Translations under genes and position numbers: made by a program
Shown: in pieces, positions 16,371 to 24,225 of the stretch
Numbering within the stretch: the first letter of the stretch is position 1
Layout: every line of letters starts with the position of its first letter
From: Chloroflexota bacterium
Lineage (GTDB): Bacteria; Chloroflexota; Anaerolineae; Anaerolineales; Villigracilaceae
NCBI GenBank assembly: GCA_016223135.1
Contig: JACRPQ010000015.1
Location: forward strand, 186,001 to 250,000
Direction: 5' to 3'
DNA length: 64,000 nucleotides
The notes under the pieces: generated by a model
The model's input: the letters and a program-made list of their open reading frames with translations, nothing else
What the model was told of the DNA's origin: nothing
Databases searched by the model: none

Positions 16371-16470
16371 GGCGGGAGTGGTTAGGTCCCGGTGGGCTTC
16401 CTGGTCTTCAAAACCTGTGGCGGGTCGCGTTGCGAGCCGCGGTGGGTTCGACTCCCATCCACTCCCGCCT
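16371..16470 (+). tRNA. selC: tRNA-Sec (UCA)
   Basis: An about 100-nt tRNA-like sequence with an 8-bp acceptor stem GGCGGGAG/CTCCCGCC (the complementarity extends to 11 bp). The anticodon loop is CTTCAAA (anticodon TCA, which reads UGA). A very long extra arm (GGCGGGTCGCG-TTG-CGAGCCGC type) and a T-arm GTGGG-TTCGACT-CCCAT follow. Length, long acceptor and long variable arm are the hallmarks of selenocysteine tRNA and exclude an ordinary serine or leucine tRNA. selA, selB and selD are not in the window. The 160-nt spacer before it holds nothing recognisable except weak hairpins. Confidence 0.88.
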
Positions 16471-16523
16471 GATTTTTGATATGCCGCAATCTCGATGAAC
16501 GATTGTCTCTCCAAAGGTGCCAC

Positions 16524-17753
16524 ATGTCCCTGCCTGATTTGGAAGTTTTGAACCATTACGTTGCGCAAGTCTTTCGCATTGAGGATATTACCAGCGGCGA
16601 GCCGGGCAAATGGCTGATGCGCTATCGCGGAGAATTCTTCAGCGAAGATACCGCCGCCGCTTATGACCAACTTGCAGAGCGGGTGAAACCGTATGGCTTG
16701 ACGCCGCTCTTTCGGAAGGAGGGGGAGAGGCAGGTCATTTATCTGACGCAAATGCCGGCTGTTCCTCAACCCCGGGCGCGGCTGTACGTTCATGTCATCC
16801 TGTTCCTGCTGACGGTTTTCAGCATGTTGTTGATGGGCGTGGACGTGCCGCCCGAAGCCCTGCCGTCCGACGGCTCCTTTCCGCTGACTCTTTTACTCAA
16901 GAACCTGTTCACCGGCTGGCCCTTCGCCCTGAGCATGATGGGCATTTTGCTCGCTCATGAAATGGGACATTATCTCGCGTGCCGCTACTATGGCGTCCCT
17001 GCAACGCTGCCGTTCTTCATCCCCGCGCCGCTCATCAGCCCGCTGGGAACGCTGGGCGCTTTCATCGCCATGCGCGGCATCCCCAAGAACAAACGCATCC
17101 TGTTCGATGTGGGCGTGGCGGGTCCCATTGCCGGACTGGTGGTTGCCATCCCCGTTTTGTTTTTGGGGCTTTCCCTCTCCCCGCTGGGACCGATCGAGCC
17201 GCTGGCAGGCGGTTCTTCCGGCTTTTTGGAAGGGAACTCGCTCTTTTACCTCTTCGCCAAATACTTGGTCTTTGGCAAATTGCTGCCCCAGCCCGTGAGT
17301 TATAACGGTCTTTCGCCGGCGTTGTATTGGGTGAGGTATTTCCTCTCCGGGCAGCCGATTCCACTTCACGGCTTGGATGTACAGCTTGACTCGGTGGCGC
17401 TGGCTGGCTGGGCAGGCTTGCTGGTGACGGCGCTCAACCTCGTCCCGGTTGGCACGCTGGACGGCGGTCATGTGGCGTATGGTCTTTTCGGCGAGAAGGC
17501 GCGCCGCATCTTTCCAATAGCAATGGGCGTCTTGATTGCTTTGATCTTTCTGCCCGCCCTGCTGACCTTTTCCTTCGGCACGTTCAATTTCAGTTGGCTG
17601 TTGTGGGTGTTCATCCTGTTCTGGCTGGGCAACGTCCGCACTCAACCGCTGGATGACATCACGCCGCTCGACCCGTCCCGCCGCGCGCTGGGATTCTTCA
17701 TGCTGCTGGTATTCGTCCTGCTTTTCACCCCGATTCCGATGGTAGCGTATTGA
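16524..17753 (+). CDS. M50 (site-2 protease family) membrane metalloprotease
   Basis: A 409-residue protein with a soluble N-terminal domain of about 95 residues (SLPDLEVLNHYVAQVFRIED ... GLTPLFRKEGER), then six or more membrane helices. The zinc site HEMGH lies in one helix and the third ligand motif NLVPVGTLDGGH in a later one, the defining pair of S2P proteases. The N-terminal domain resembles those of plant EGY-type and cyanobacterial homologues. The ATG at 16524 is chosen because AAAGGTG lies 5 nt upstream. The substrate is unknown. The stop overlaps the next start (TGATG). Confidence 0.88.
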   Translation: MSLPDLEVLNHYVAQVFRIEDITSGEPGKWLMRYRGEFFSEDTAAAYDQLAERVKPYGLTPLFRKEGERQVIYLTQMPAVPQPRARLYVHVILFLLTVFSMLLMGVDVPPEALPSDGSFPLTLLLKNLFTGWPFALSMMGILLAHEMGHYLACRYYGVPATLPFFIPAPLISPLGTLGAFIAMRGIPKNKRILFDVGVAGPIAGLVVAIPVLFLGLSLSPLGPIEPLAGGSSGFLEGNSLFYLFAKYLVFGKLLPQPVSYNGLSPALYWVRYFLSGQPIPLHGLDVQLDSVALAGWAGLLVTALNLVPVGTLDGGHVAYGLFGEKARRIFPIAMGVLIALIFLPALLTFSFGTFNFSWLLWVFILFWLGNVRTQPLDDITPLDPSRRALGFFMLLVFVLLFTPIPMVAY

Positions 17754-19219
17754 TGGAGATGTTCCCTTTCCGCCCATTGACGCTGCAGAAATCGCCGGTT
17801 AACAAGAGAGAACTTTCCGAGCGAAGGCGGCGCTCTTTGATGCTGACCGTCCTTCTGCTTGTTTTCCTCGCTTCTTGTACGCCGCCCACGCCGCGGAGCG
17901 CTGTCGCGGTCACCCCAAGCCCGCCGGCGACAGAAACGCCGTCAGCGGCGCCGACGCCCACAGAAACGGTCAACAGGCTCGAGGTCGAGAAAGAGGCGCT
18001 GCGCGGGGCGCAGGTCACGGTGTGGCATCCATGGTTTGGCGCGGAGGCGAGTCTGTTCGAACTGCAAGTCGCGCAGTTCAATGCGGTCAACGAATGGGGC
18101 ATTGTCGTCCGCGCCGAGGGGAAAGGGAATTTCAGCGAGTTGTTCGCGCAAACCGACGCGGCACTGCAAGCCGGCGCGCTTCCCAGCATGGTGATTGCCC
18201 TGCCCGAACATGCGGCTGGCTGGCGGGAGCAAGTGGTTGACCTGAATCCTTATGTGCATGATCCTGTCTATGGAATGACGGCGCTGGAGATGTCGGAATT
18301 TCCGACGGTGATTTGGATGCAGGATGAGGTGGACGGCGTGCGCCTCGGCATGCCTGCCCAGCGGACGGGACGCTTCCTGCTCTACAACCAAACCTGGGCG
18401 CGCGAACTGGGGTTTTTCTCTCCGCCTCAAACTTCTTTTGACTTTGAAGAACAGGCATGTGCGGCAAACAAGGCTTTGGCAGGCGACGCCGACCCGAACA
18501 ACGACGCGCTCGGCGGCTGGCTGATTGATGCGCACGCAATGACGCCGCTGGGCTGGCTCTTTGCTTTTGGCGGCGGGGTGCAGGAGGGGGCAGGGTATGA
18601 TTTTCTTTCGCAGGAAAATATTGAGGCATTCAAGTTCCTGAAAGTGTTGCAGCAAAAGGGATGTGCCTGGGTGCCTTCGTCTGCCCTGTCTGCGGCGGAA
18701 CGTTTTGCCGGGCGGCAGGCGTTGTTTGTCGCTGCCAGCCTGGAGGAGTTCCCCGATTACGCGCGGGCGTTTGGCTCACGGGGCAGCCGGGATGAATGGG
18801 TGGCGCTGCCGTTTCCGGGTCCGGAAAGAAGCGCGTTTGCAGTGTATGGCTCATCGTTTGTGGTCTTCGAGTCGGATGAAGTGACGCAACTTGCTGCGTG
18901 GCTGTTCATCCGCTGGATGCTGGGGGCGGAGAATCAGGCGCGATGGGTGCAAAGCACGGCGCTACTCCCGCTTCGCGCCTCGACCTTGAACCTGCTGGCT
19001 GCTTATGAGGCTGAGCATCCGCAATGGGCGCAGGCGGTGAAACTCCTGCCGAATGGGCAGACGACGCCGAAACTCGCCTCGTGGCGTGTGGTGCGCGTGA
19101 TGCTTTCAGACGGTTTCCGCGATATGTTCGACACCATCCGCCATCCCGATTGGACCGACGGACAGATGCCCGCCGTGCTGAAGCAGATGGAAGATACGGC
19201 GAACGAGTTGAATCGGTAA
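17753..19219 (+). CDS. Extracellular solute-binding lipoprotein (family 1, sugar-type)
   Basis: A 488-residue protein with a basic N-terminus, a hydrophobic segment ending LASC (lipobox, Cys near residue 42) and a Pro/Thr-rich tether. The rest has the pattern of family-1 ABC binding proteins: VTVWHPWFGAEASLFELQVAQFN, LPSMVIALPEHAAGW, and GDADPNNDALGGWLID, which looks like a calcium-type loop. No permease genes adjoin, so the ligand and partner transporter are unknown; an oligosaccharide is the usual substrate. Translationally coupled to the protease gene by a TGATG overlap. Starts at 17750 (TTG) and 17759 (ATG) are alternatives. Confidence 0.8.
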   Translation: MEMFPFRPLTLQKSPVNKRELSERRRRSLMLTVLLLVFLASCTPPTPRSAVAVTPSPPATETPSAAPTPTETVNRLEVEKEALRGAQVTVWHPWFGAEASLFELQVAQFNAVNEWGIVVRAEGKGNFSELFAQTDAALQAGALPSMVIALPEHAAGWREQVVDLNPYVHDPVYGMTALEMSEFPTVIWMQDEVDGVRLGMPAQRTGRFLLYNQTWARELGFFSPPQTSFDFEEQACAANKALAGDADPNNDALGGWLIDAHAMTPLGWLFAFGGGVQEGAGYDFLSQENIEAFKFLKVLQQKGCAWVPSSALSAAERFAGRQALFVAASLEEFPDYARAFGSRGSRDEWVALPFPGPERSAFAVYGSSFVVFESDEVTQLAAWLFIRWMLGAENQARWVQSTALLPLRASTLNLLAAYEAEHPQWAQAVKLLPNGQTTPKLASWRVVRVMLSDGFRDMFDTIRHPDWTDGQMPAVLKQMEDTANELNR

Positions 19220-19246
19220 GCCGGCGTTCCAAAGGTGTGAAGCCGT

Positions 19247-19399
19247 TATGGCTTTCTCATTATCGCTTGACGGAATCAATTTTTGTACACGGATCGCACG
19301 GATGATGCGGAATTCTCCGTGAAAAACGGAAAGAAATCCGTTCATTCCGAGAAATCCGTGTACAAAGAAGGCTCGCATCCAGACTTTGAGAAAGCCATA
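19247..19399 (-). mobile_element. MITE family 1, copy B
   Basis: 153 bp, opposite orientation to copies A and C. Terminal repeats TATGGCTTTCTCA / TGAGAAAGCCATA are perfect. The flanking 10-bp direct repeat GTGAAGCCGT is exact on both sides. It lies in the 286-nt gap after the solute-binding protein gene. Confidence 0.87.
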
Positions 19400-19505
19400 G
19401 TGAAGCCGTTGAGGCGTTTTGCTGTCGAGACGTTTGCGTGGTAAATTCGTATTGATTCTCATAGCAGGGTGTTTCCTGCCTTGAAATTCATCGGAGGAGT
19501 GTGTC

Positions 19506-20210
19506 ATGCCCCAATCTCAATATCGCGCCCGACAAATCGGCGCAAAAACGCACGAGGTCGTGGAATATGACCATGACGAATCCAAGCCCGGCAAGCCGCT
19601 GCATATATTAATCCCCGGCGGGCTGGTGGCACTGGCGGCGCTGGCGGTCATGGCGCTGGTGGCGTATCTGACGTGGGTGGAGGGACAGGTGGAGCAGACC
19701 ACAGGTCTGGCGTTGATTGGGATTCTCTTCCCGTTTTATGTGGGCGGCGTGTTCCTGTTTAGTTACGGGTATGAGTTGTATAACGTCCCGCGCGCCATTC
19801 GCCTGACGGCAATCATCGTCTTCCTGACGGTGGCGGCGATTGTGATTGTGGCGGTGCTGTTCCTTGTGCTGGCAGGCGGAGGGAAACTGCCTGAAAAGTC
19901 GAAAGGTTCTTCGGAGGGGAAATCGAAGGTGAAAGCGGATATTGCCCGTTCCTCTTCGTCTTCTGCGCAGGGGCGGGGCATACCCAACCTGGGGAATGTG
20001 GTGGTGCTGGGCGGCGGGCGCACGCGCGAAGTGACGCGCGAAATCGTCACCGAAAAGAAGGTGGAGGTGCCGGTCGCGCCGCGCGCAGTGGACTGCCCCT
20101 ATTGTCAACGGTCGTATGTGCCCGCTGAGCACAATTACGCCTGTCCGGCGTGCGGGGCGGCAACGCCGAAGGAGTTGATCGAGGAATCGCAGGCGCCGAG
20201 AGAAAAATAG
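19506..20210 (+). CDS. Membrane protein with C-terminal zinc ribbon
   Basis: A 234-residue protein of unknown function. Three hydrophobic segments (about residues 33-57, 68-88 and 95-120) are followed by a Ser/Lys-rich linker and a cytosolic-type zinc ribbon, CPYCQRSY ... CPACG (about 199-220). The start follows GGAGGAGTGTGTC. No family name is assigned. The zinc ribbon suggests a protein- or nucleic-acid-contacting tail on a membrane anchor. Confidence 0.7.
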   Translation: MPQSQYRARQIGAKTHEVVEYDHDESKPGKPLHILIPGGLVALAALAVMALVAYLTWVEGQVEQTTGLALIGILFPFYVGGVFLFSYGYELYNVPRAIRLTAIIVFLTVAAIVIVAVLFLVLAGGGKLPEKSKGSSEGKSKVKADIARSSSSSAQGRGIPNLGNVVVLGGGRTREVTREIVTEKKVEVPVAPRAVDCPYCQRSYVPAEHNYACPACGAATPKELIEESQAPREK

Positions 20211-20245
20211 GTCAATGAGCAGTTGTGGTAAAATACCGCTCGCAT

Positions 20246-20317
20246 GCGGGAGTCGCCAAGCGGTAAGGCATCAGCCTTCCAAGCTGACATTCGCGGGTTC
20301 GAATCCCGTCTCCCGCT
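20246..20317 (+). tRNA. tRNA-Gly (TCC)
   Basis: Acceptor GCGGGAG/CTCCCGC and anticodon arm TCAGC-CTTCCAA-GCTGA (anticodon TCC). T-arm GCGGG-TTCGAAT-CCCGT; discriminator T. Confidence 0.95.
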
Positions 20318-20320
20318 CTT

Positions 20321-20397
20321 GATCAGTGAGCAGTGATCAGCTTGTCAGTCATCAGTAGTAGAACATGCTGCTGCACTGACTGCTGGTCACTGATTGC
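20321..20397. repeat. Inverted heptad-type repeats between tRNA genes
   Basis: TGATCAG/TGAGCAG/TGATCAG units are followed by TCAGTCATCAGTAG, and then by the inverse CACTGACTGCTGGTCACTGAT. It is a hairpin-prone spacer of the same kind as the other short-unit arrays. Confidence 0.55.
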
Positions 20398-20412
20398 TTT
20401 ATAACCGAAATG

Positions 20413-20485
20413 GGGCCCATGGCGCAGCGGTTAGCGCAGGCGACTCATAATCGCTTGGTCGCAGGTTCGAATCCTGCTGGGCCCA
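20413..20485 (+). tRNA. tRNA-Ile2 (CAT, lysidine-type)
   Basis: Acceptor GGGCCCA/TGGGCCC, anticodon arm GGCGA-CTCATAA-TCGCT, variable TGGTC, T-arm GCAGG-TTCGAAT-CCTGC. The segment from GCAGGCGACTCATAATCGC through TTGGTCGC matches bacterial ileX-type minor isoleucine tRNAs, in which C34 becomes lysidine. An elongator Met tRNA is the alternative. Confidence 0.8.
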
Positions 20486-20488
20486 CTT

Positions 20489-20545
20489 TTTACGATTGTA
20501 GATTGACCATTTTAGATTGTGCCGTGCTGCAACACGGCATTTCGT
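20489..20545. repeat. Heptad units and hairpin after tRNA-Ile2
   Basis: About four heptads (ACGATTG, TAGATTG, ACCATTT, TAGATTG) are followed by the hairpin TGCCGTG-CTGCAA-CACGGCA and a TTTCG run, which could end tRNA transcription. Confidence 0.5.
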
Positions 20546-20575
20546 GTTAATACAAAAAACCATTAGGATGAAACC

Positions 20576-20725
20576 ATGAACCCTTACCTCGCCACCCTTC
20601 TCACCTTTGCCATCGCCATCGCATTCCTGCGCCTGATGGACTTGTTTGCTCAGCGCGGCTGGATTAACAGCAAACTTACTTATGCTGATCCACGGTATTT
20701 TGTATTTATATGGAGGCTCTTTTAA
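20576..20725 (+). pseudogene. Truncated, frameshifted copy of the downstream phosphatidate-cytidylyltransferase-like gene
   Basis: The first 33 codons (MNPYLATLLTFAIAIAFLRL ... AQRGWINSKL) are almost the same as the start of the intact gene at 22288. Similarity continues in a different frame (LIHG versus LIHI) and is then lost; the reading stops at 20725. The gene between the two copies is a GT87-like protein, so a duplication or insertion broke this copy. Confidence 0.75.
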
Positions 20726-20792
20726 CCTCTCGCTTACGACACAAATCGCAGTCAGGTTAAAACAATCTCATCTAGGACTTCGAGGACAACAC

Positions 20793-22277
20793 ATGTCAAC
20801 TCACAAATTAGGTCGAATTTTCATCATCAGCGGTGTAATTGTCATCCTTGCTTCAGTGCTGGTTGATTGGATTGGAGTGGGTGACCAAACGATCGGGTCC
20901 AGCCAGTTGGCAGGGATTATGGTGGGAATATTCGTCGCGGTGACCGGCTTCAGCCTGGCGTTCTTGGCGGTGGATAAGGCTGTGGATTGGCGGGCAGGCT
21001 TGCGGTCTGCGTTGAATCGCTTGCTGGACATGCCGGTAAGTATCTGGGTGGTCATGGGCTTTTTGGGGATCTTTATCCTCTTCTTTGTTGCGCCCATGTT
21101 CCTCAACACAGACTGGTCCATGCGGTATTTCGTCAAATACCTGCCTGACCGGCGTCCCATCGGGCTGGACCTGCGGACTACGATGGGCGTTGTCACGCCG
21201 TGGGTTCAGACGCGCGAGTCGCCGTATCCCGACCTTTTCTATCCGCCGCTGACCTATATTCTGTTTGCGCCTTTGTCGCTCCTCAATTACCCAGCTTCTT
21301 ATGTTTTGATCACATTCCTGACTCTTTTCAGTTTTTGCGCTCTTGCAGCGCTGGCGGCGCTCCTGCTCGCCCCCGGCAGGGACCGTTCCATCATCATGTT
21401 GTTCTTTGTATCGGGATTGGTGTCTTACGGGTTTCAATTTGAACTGGAGAGGGGACAGTTCAACGTTATCACGTTTTTTTTGTGCGCGCTTGCGGTGTAT
21501 ATCTTTCACCGGTATTATGAATTTCGATACCTGGCATACCTGTTGTTTTCCGCCGCAATCCATATCAAACTGTACCCTGCCATTTTCATTCTGACCTTTG
21601 TGCGGGACTGGCGCGATTGGAAATCGAATCTCAAGCGCTGGTTTGGACTGGGCGCGTTTAACTTTGCCCTGCTCTTTGCCCTTGGGTATCGTGAATTTCT
21701 GGGATTCGTTGACACCGTTATGATCCAGATCCGCACGCCCAGTTGGACATGGAACGGGAATCACTCCCTGCAGGCATTCATCTTTAACTTCATGCGAGAT
21801 GGATACGGTCTGGTCTCACCCGCCACACTTGCTGCCCTGCAACGGAATTCGGGCACAATCACCTACATCCTGCTGGGGATTATCCTTGCTTGCATCTTTG
21901 CCGTTGTGATTCGCGCCTATCTCCTTAAGGAAAACGGATTCAATCCTTATATCTTCGGCGTTTGCACGCTCGGAGCGCTCATCATTCCGACCAGCAACGA
22001 TTACACCCTGCCGATTCTTGCCGCCCCGCTGGCTTTGTTCCTTTCCAGCCTGCCTCCCATCCGCGGATTTCGGGCAAAAGTTCCGGCTATTTTGCTGATC
22101 CTGACTATCTCTGCCGCCTATGCTTCGATCCTCCTTCCGTTCAAGTACAAACCCTACTTCATGAACAATAGTTTTTTGCCTCTGCTGCTGATTCTGATCG
22201 CGGGAACTGCCCTATATTTTCTGAAAGACACGCCCTCGAATAGTCAGGTTGTAGATTTGTCGTCCAAAGCAAATTAA
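20793..22277 (+). CDS. GT87/DUF2029-type polyprenol-dependent mannosyltransferase-like membrane protein
   Basis: A 494-residue protein with about 11-12 hydrophobic segments. An early periplasmic-loop region (YPDLFYPPLTYILFAPLSLL) contains the acidic residue and YPP motif typical of GT-C fold GT87-like enzymes. A later loop, WTWNGNHSLQAF, recalls the NQS(L) signature of that family. Such enzymes use polyprenyl-phosphate mannose or similar donors outside the membrane. ATG 20793 is chosen for the upstream GAGGACAAC; longer frames start within the pseudogene. The acceptor is unknown. Confidence 0.7.
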   Translation: MSTHKLGRIFIISGVIVILASVLVDWIGVGDQTIGSSQLAGIMVGIFVAVTGFSLAFLAVDKAVDWRAGLRSALNRLLDMPVSIWVVMGFLGIFILFFVAPMFLNTDWSMRYFVKYLPDRRPIGLDLRTTMGVVTPWVQTRESPYPDLFYPPLTYILFAPLSLLNYPASYVLITFLTLFSFCALAALAALLLAPGRDRSIIMLFFVSGLVSYGFQFELERGQFNVITFFLCALAVYIFHRYYEFRYLAYLLFSAAIHIKLYPAIFILTFVRDWRDWKSNLKRWFGLGAFNFALLFALGYREFLGFVDTVMIQIRTPSWTWNGNHSLQAFIFNFMRDGYGLVSPATLAALQRNSGTITYILLGIILACIFAVVIRAYLLKENGFNPYIFGVCTLGALIIPTSNDYTLPILAAPLALFLSSLPPIRGFRAKVPAILLILTISAAYASILLPFKYKPYFMNNSFLPLLLILIAGTALYFLKDTPSNSQVVDLSSKAN

Positions 22278-22287
22278 AGGCATGTAT

Positions 22288-22989
22288 ATGAACCCCTACC
22301 TCGCCACCCTTCTCACCTTTGTCATCGCCATCTCTTTCCTGCGCGTCATGGATTTCCTCGCCCAGCGCGGCTGGATCGATGGAAAGCTCAGCCGTAAACT
22401 CATCCACATCGGCACCGGACCCATCTTTGTGTTGTGCTGGCTGATGTTTCCCGACCTTCCAATTTCCCGTTACCTTGCTGCGCTGGTTCCTCTGCTCATC
22501 ACCCTTCAATTCATTCTGGTTGGTACAGGCGTAATCAAAGATGAAGCCGCCGTTCAAGCAATGACCCGCACAGGCAACCCGCGTGAAATCCTGCGTGGAC
22601 CACTGTTCTACGGCGTGATGTTCGTCCTGCTCACCGTCATCTACTGGAAGGATTCGCCCATCGGTATCACCGCGCTGATGATGATGTGCGGCGGCGACGG
22701 CGTGGCAGACATCGTCGGGCGGCGCGTCCAATCGCCGAGACTCGCCTGGTCCCGCGAAAAAAGCGTGGCGGGGTCGTTGAGCGTCTTCACTGGCGGCGCG
22801 CTGATGACCGCCTTTATCCTGTTTGTTTATATCAAGGCAGGCGTCTTTGCCGCGCCGCTCCAAGCCTATCTTATCCCGCTCTTCGGGGTTGCGTTGGGAG
22901 GCATGTTGATCGAGTCGCTGCCTTATAAAGATATTGACAACATCACCCTTACGGTGGTCTCTGCGGTCATCGGGCATTTGATGTTCTAA
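22288..22989 (+). CDS. Phosphatidate cytidylyltransferase / phytol-dolichol kinase family membrane protein
   Basis: A 233-residue protein with six to seven membrane helices. Family signs are RKLIHIGTGPIF near residue 34, GDGVADIVGRR near 135, WSREKSVAGSLSVF near 153, and a terminal DNITLTV. The last motifs are shared by CTP-dependent lipid kinases (phytol/dolichol kinase) and CDP-diglyceride synthase. Absence of the full CdsA signature favours a polyprenol or phytol kinase. Start 22288 has AAGG 7 nt upstream; the ATG at 22282 is too close. Confidence 0.75.
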   Translation: MNPYLATLLTFVIAISFLRVMDFLAQRGWIDGKLSRKLIHIGTGPIFVLCWLMFPDLPISRYLAALVPLLITLQFILVGTGVIKDEAAVQAMTRTGNPREILRGPLFYGVMFVLLTVIYWKDSPIGITALMMMCGGDGVADIVGRRVQSPRLAWSREKSVAGSLSVFTGGALMTAFILFVYIKAGVFAAPLQAYLIPLFGVALGGMLIESLPYKDIDNITLTVVSAVIGHLMF

Positions 22990-23021
22990 AAGTACGCTGC
23001 ATTGCCCGCTGCCCTTTTGTC

Positions 23022-23050
23022 TTGTCAATTTCTCCCGCCGTTGGTATACT
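23022..23050 (+). promoter_or_regulatory. his operon promoter
   Basis: TTGTCA (23022-23027), a 17-nt spacer, and TATACT (23045-23050) make a near-consensus sigma-A promoter. Transcription should start about 23057, just ahead of the leader peptide ATG. Confidence 0.8.
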
Positions 23051-23060
23051 GCGTCCCACT

Positions 23061-23147
23061 ATGAAATCCTTGTTCGCGCATGTTCATCGCCATCATTTCA
23101 CCAACCCCCTGAATGACCAGGCGGTTCGTTTGCGCTTACAAGGCTGA
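23061..23147 (+). CDS. hisL: his operon leader peptide (attenuation)
   Basis: A 28-codon open reading frame, MKSLFAHVHRHHFTNP..., with four histidine codons (all CAT) at positions 7, 9, 11 and 12. It begins about 4 nt after the predicted transcription start, so it is nearly leaderless, and no ribosome site is visible. It ends with TGA at 23145-23147, 25 nt before a terminator stem that precedes hisG. His-rich leader peptides sense charged tRNA-His by ribosome stalling. Too short to be found by ordinary gene callers. Confidence 0.8.
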   Translation: MKSLFAHVHRHHFTNPLNDQAVRLRLQG

Positions 23148-23197
23148 TTTTATTCGACCTCTCTGCACAGCAAACCCCGGTCAGACCGGGGTTTTTT
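23086..23197 (+). promoter_or_regulatory. his attenuator: pause stem, antiterminator and terminator
   Basis: ATCGCC (23086-23091, inside the His codons) can pair with GGCGGT (23120-23125). The adjoining GTTTGC (23128-23133) can pair with GCAAAC (23170-23175), which includes the 5' arm of the terminator. The terminator is AAACCCCGGT (23172-23181), loop CAG, ACCGGGGTTT (23185-23194) and a T run to 23197. A ribosome stalled on His codons would cover the first segment, free the second to pair with the terminator arm and allow read-through into hisG. This is the classical enteric layout. Confidence 0.75.
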
Positions 23198-23223
23198 GTT
23201 ATCTCAAACTTGAGGAATGTATC

Positions 23224-24225
23224 ATGCCAGTAAATCCGAATATTCGTCTTTCCCTTCCTTCAAAGGGCCGCCTGCAAGAGGGAGCGCTTAATTTTCTCTC
23301 CGCCGCCGGACTTTCCGTGTTCAAGCCCAACCCGCGTCAGTATCAGGCTGAGATGCCCGCCCTGCCCGATTTGGGCGTTATCTTCCAGCGCCCCGGCGAT
23401 ATTGTTGTCAGTGTGCGCCAGGGAAGCGTGGACTTTGGTATCACCGGTCTCGACGTCATCGAAGAGAAGCGCGGCGAAAACGGAGAAGTCATCGTCTTGC
23501 ACGATGCGCTTGGTTTCGGTCACTGCGCGCTGACGCTTGCCGTCCCCGAAGGTTGGGAACAGGTTACCGATATTGCCTCGCTCAAGGCGTTTGCCGCCTC
23601 GCTCGCCCGTCCCTTGCGTGTGGCAACCAAATTTCCTGCCCTCACCGAGCGTTTCCTCAGCCGCCATGCAATTCCCCACACCCTGATTGCCGCTGAAGGC
23701 ACGCTCGAAACGGCGCCGACCATCGGCTACGCCGACATCATCTCGGACCTGGTTTCATCGGGACAGACCTTGCAGGATAACCGCCTGCGCGCCTTGCCGG
23801 ATGGGGTGATTCAACCCTCGCAAGCCGCCTTGATTGCCAACCGTAAAGCCTTGCAAAAGCGTCCCGATGTGCTGGAAATGGCGCGCCGCCTGCTCGAATA
23901 CATCGAAGCACATTTGCGCGCCAAAGACAACCTGCTGGTGGTTGCCAACATGCGCGGCGAAAGCCCCGATGCCATCGCCCAAAAGATGTTCTCGCAGACT
24001 TCTGTCGGCGGGTTGCAGGGACCGACCATCAGCCCGGTCATCACGCGTGAATCCAAGCGCGGCTGGTATTCGGTGACGGTGGTGGTACGGCGCGACCATC
24101 TTCCGCAAGCCATTGGCGAATTGAGAGCCATCGGCGGCAGCGGCATCATCGTCTCACCGCTCACCTACATCTTCGAGGAAGAGCCGCCGCGTTATCGCGC
24201 CATGCTCGCAGAGCTGCAAAAATGA
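23224..24225 (+). CDS. hisG: ATP phosphoribosyltransferase (long form)
   Basis: A 333-residue protein catalysing the first step of histidine synthesis, ATP + PRPP to phosphoribosyl-ATP. It starts PNIRLSLPSKGRL and carries GSVDFGITGLDVIEE, the PRPP region EGTLETAPTIGYADIISDLVSSG, and a C-terminal ACT-like regulatory domain (about residues 245-333), so it is the feedback-inhibited long form not needing HisZ. ATG 23224 has GAGGAATG upstream. It overlaps hisC by 4 nt. Confidence 0.95.
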   Translation: MPVNPNIRLSLPSKGRLQEGALNFLSAAGLSVFKPNPRQYQAEMPALPDLGVIFQRPGDIVVSVRQGSVDFGITGLDVIEEKRGENGEVIVLHDALGFGHCALTLAVPEGWEQVTDIASLKAFAASLARPLRVATKFPALTERFLSRHAIPHTLIAAEGTLETAPTIGYADIISDLVSSGQTLQDNRLRALPDGVIQPSQAALIANRKALQKRPDVLEMARRLLEYIEAHLRAKDNLLVVANMRGESPDAIAQKMFSQTSVGGLQGPTISPVITRESKRGWYSVTVVVRRDHLPQAIGELRAIGGSGIIVSPLTYIFEEEPPRYRAMLAELQK

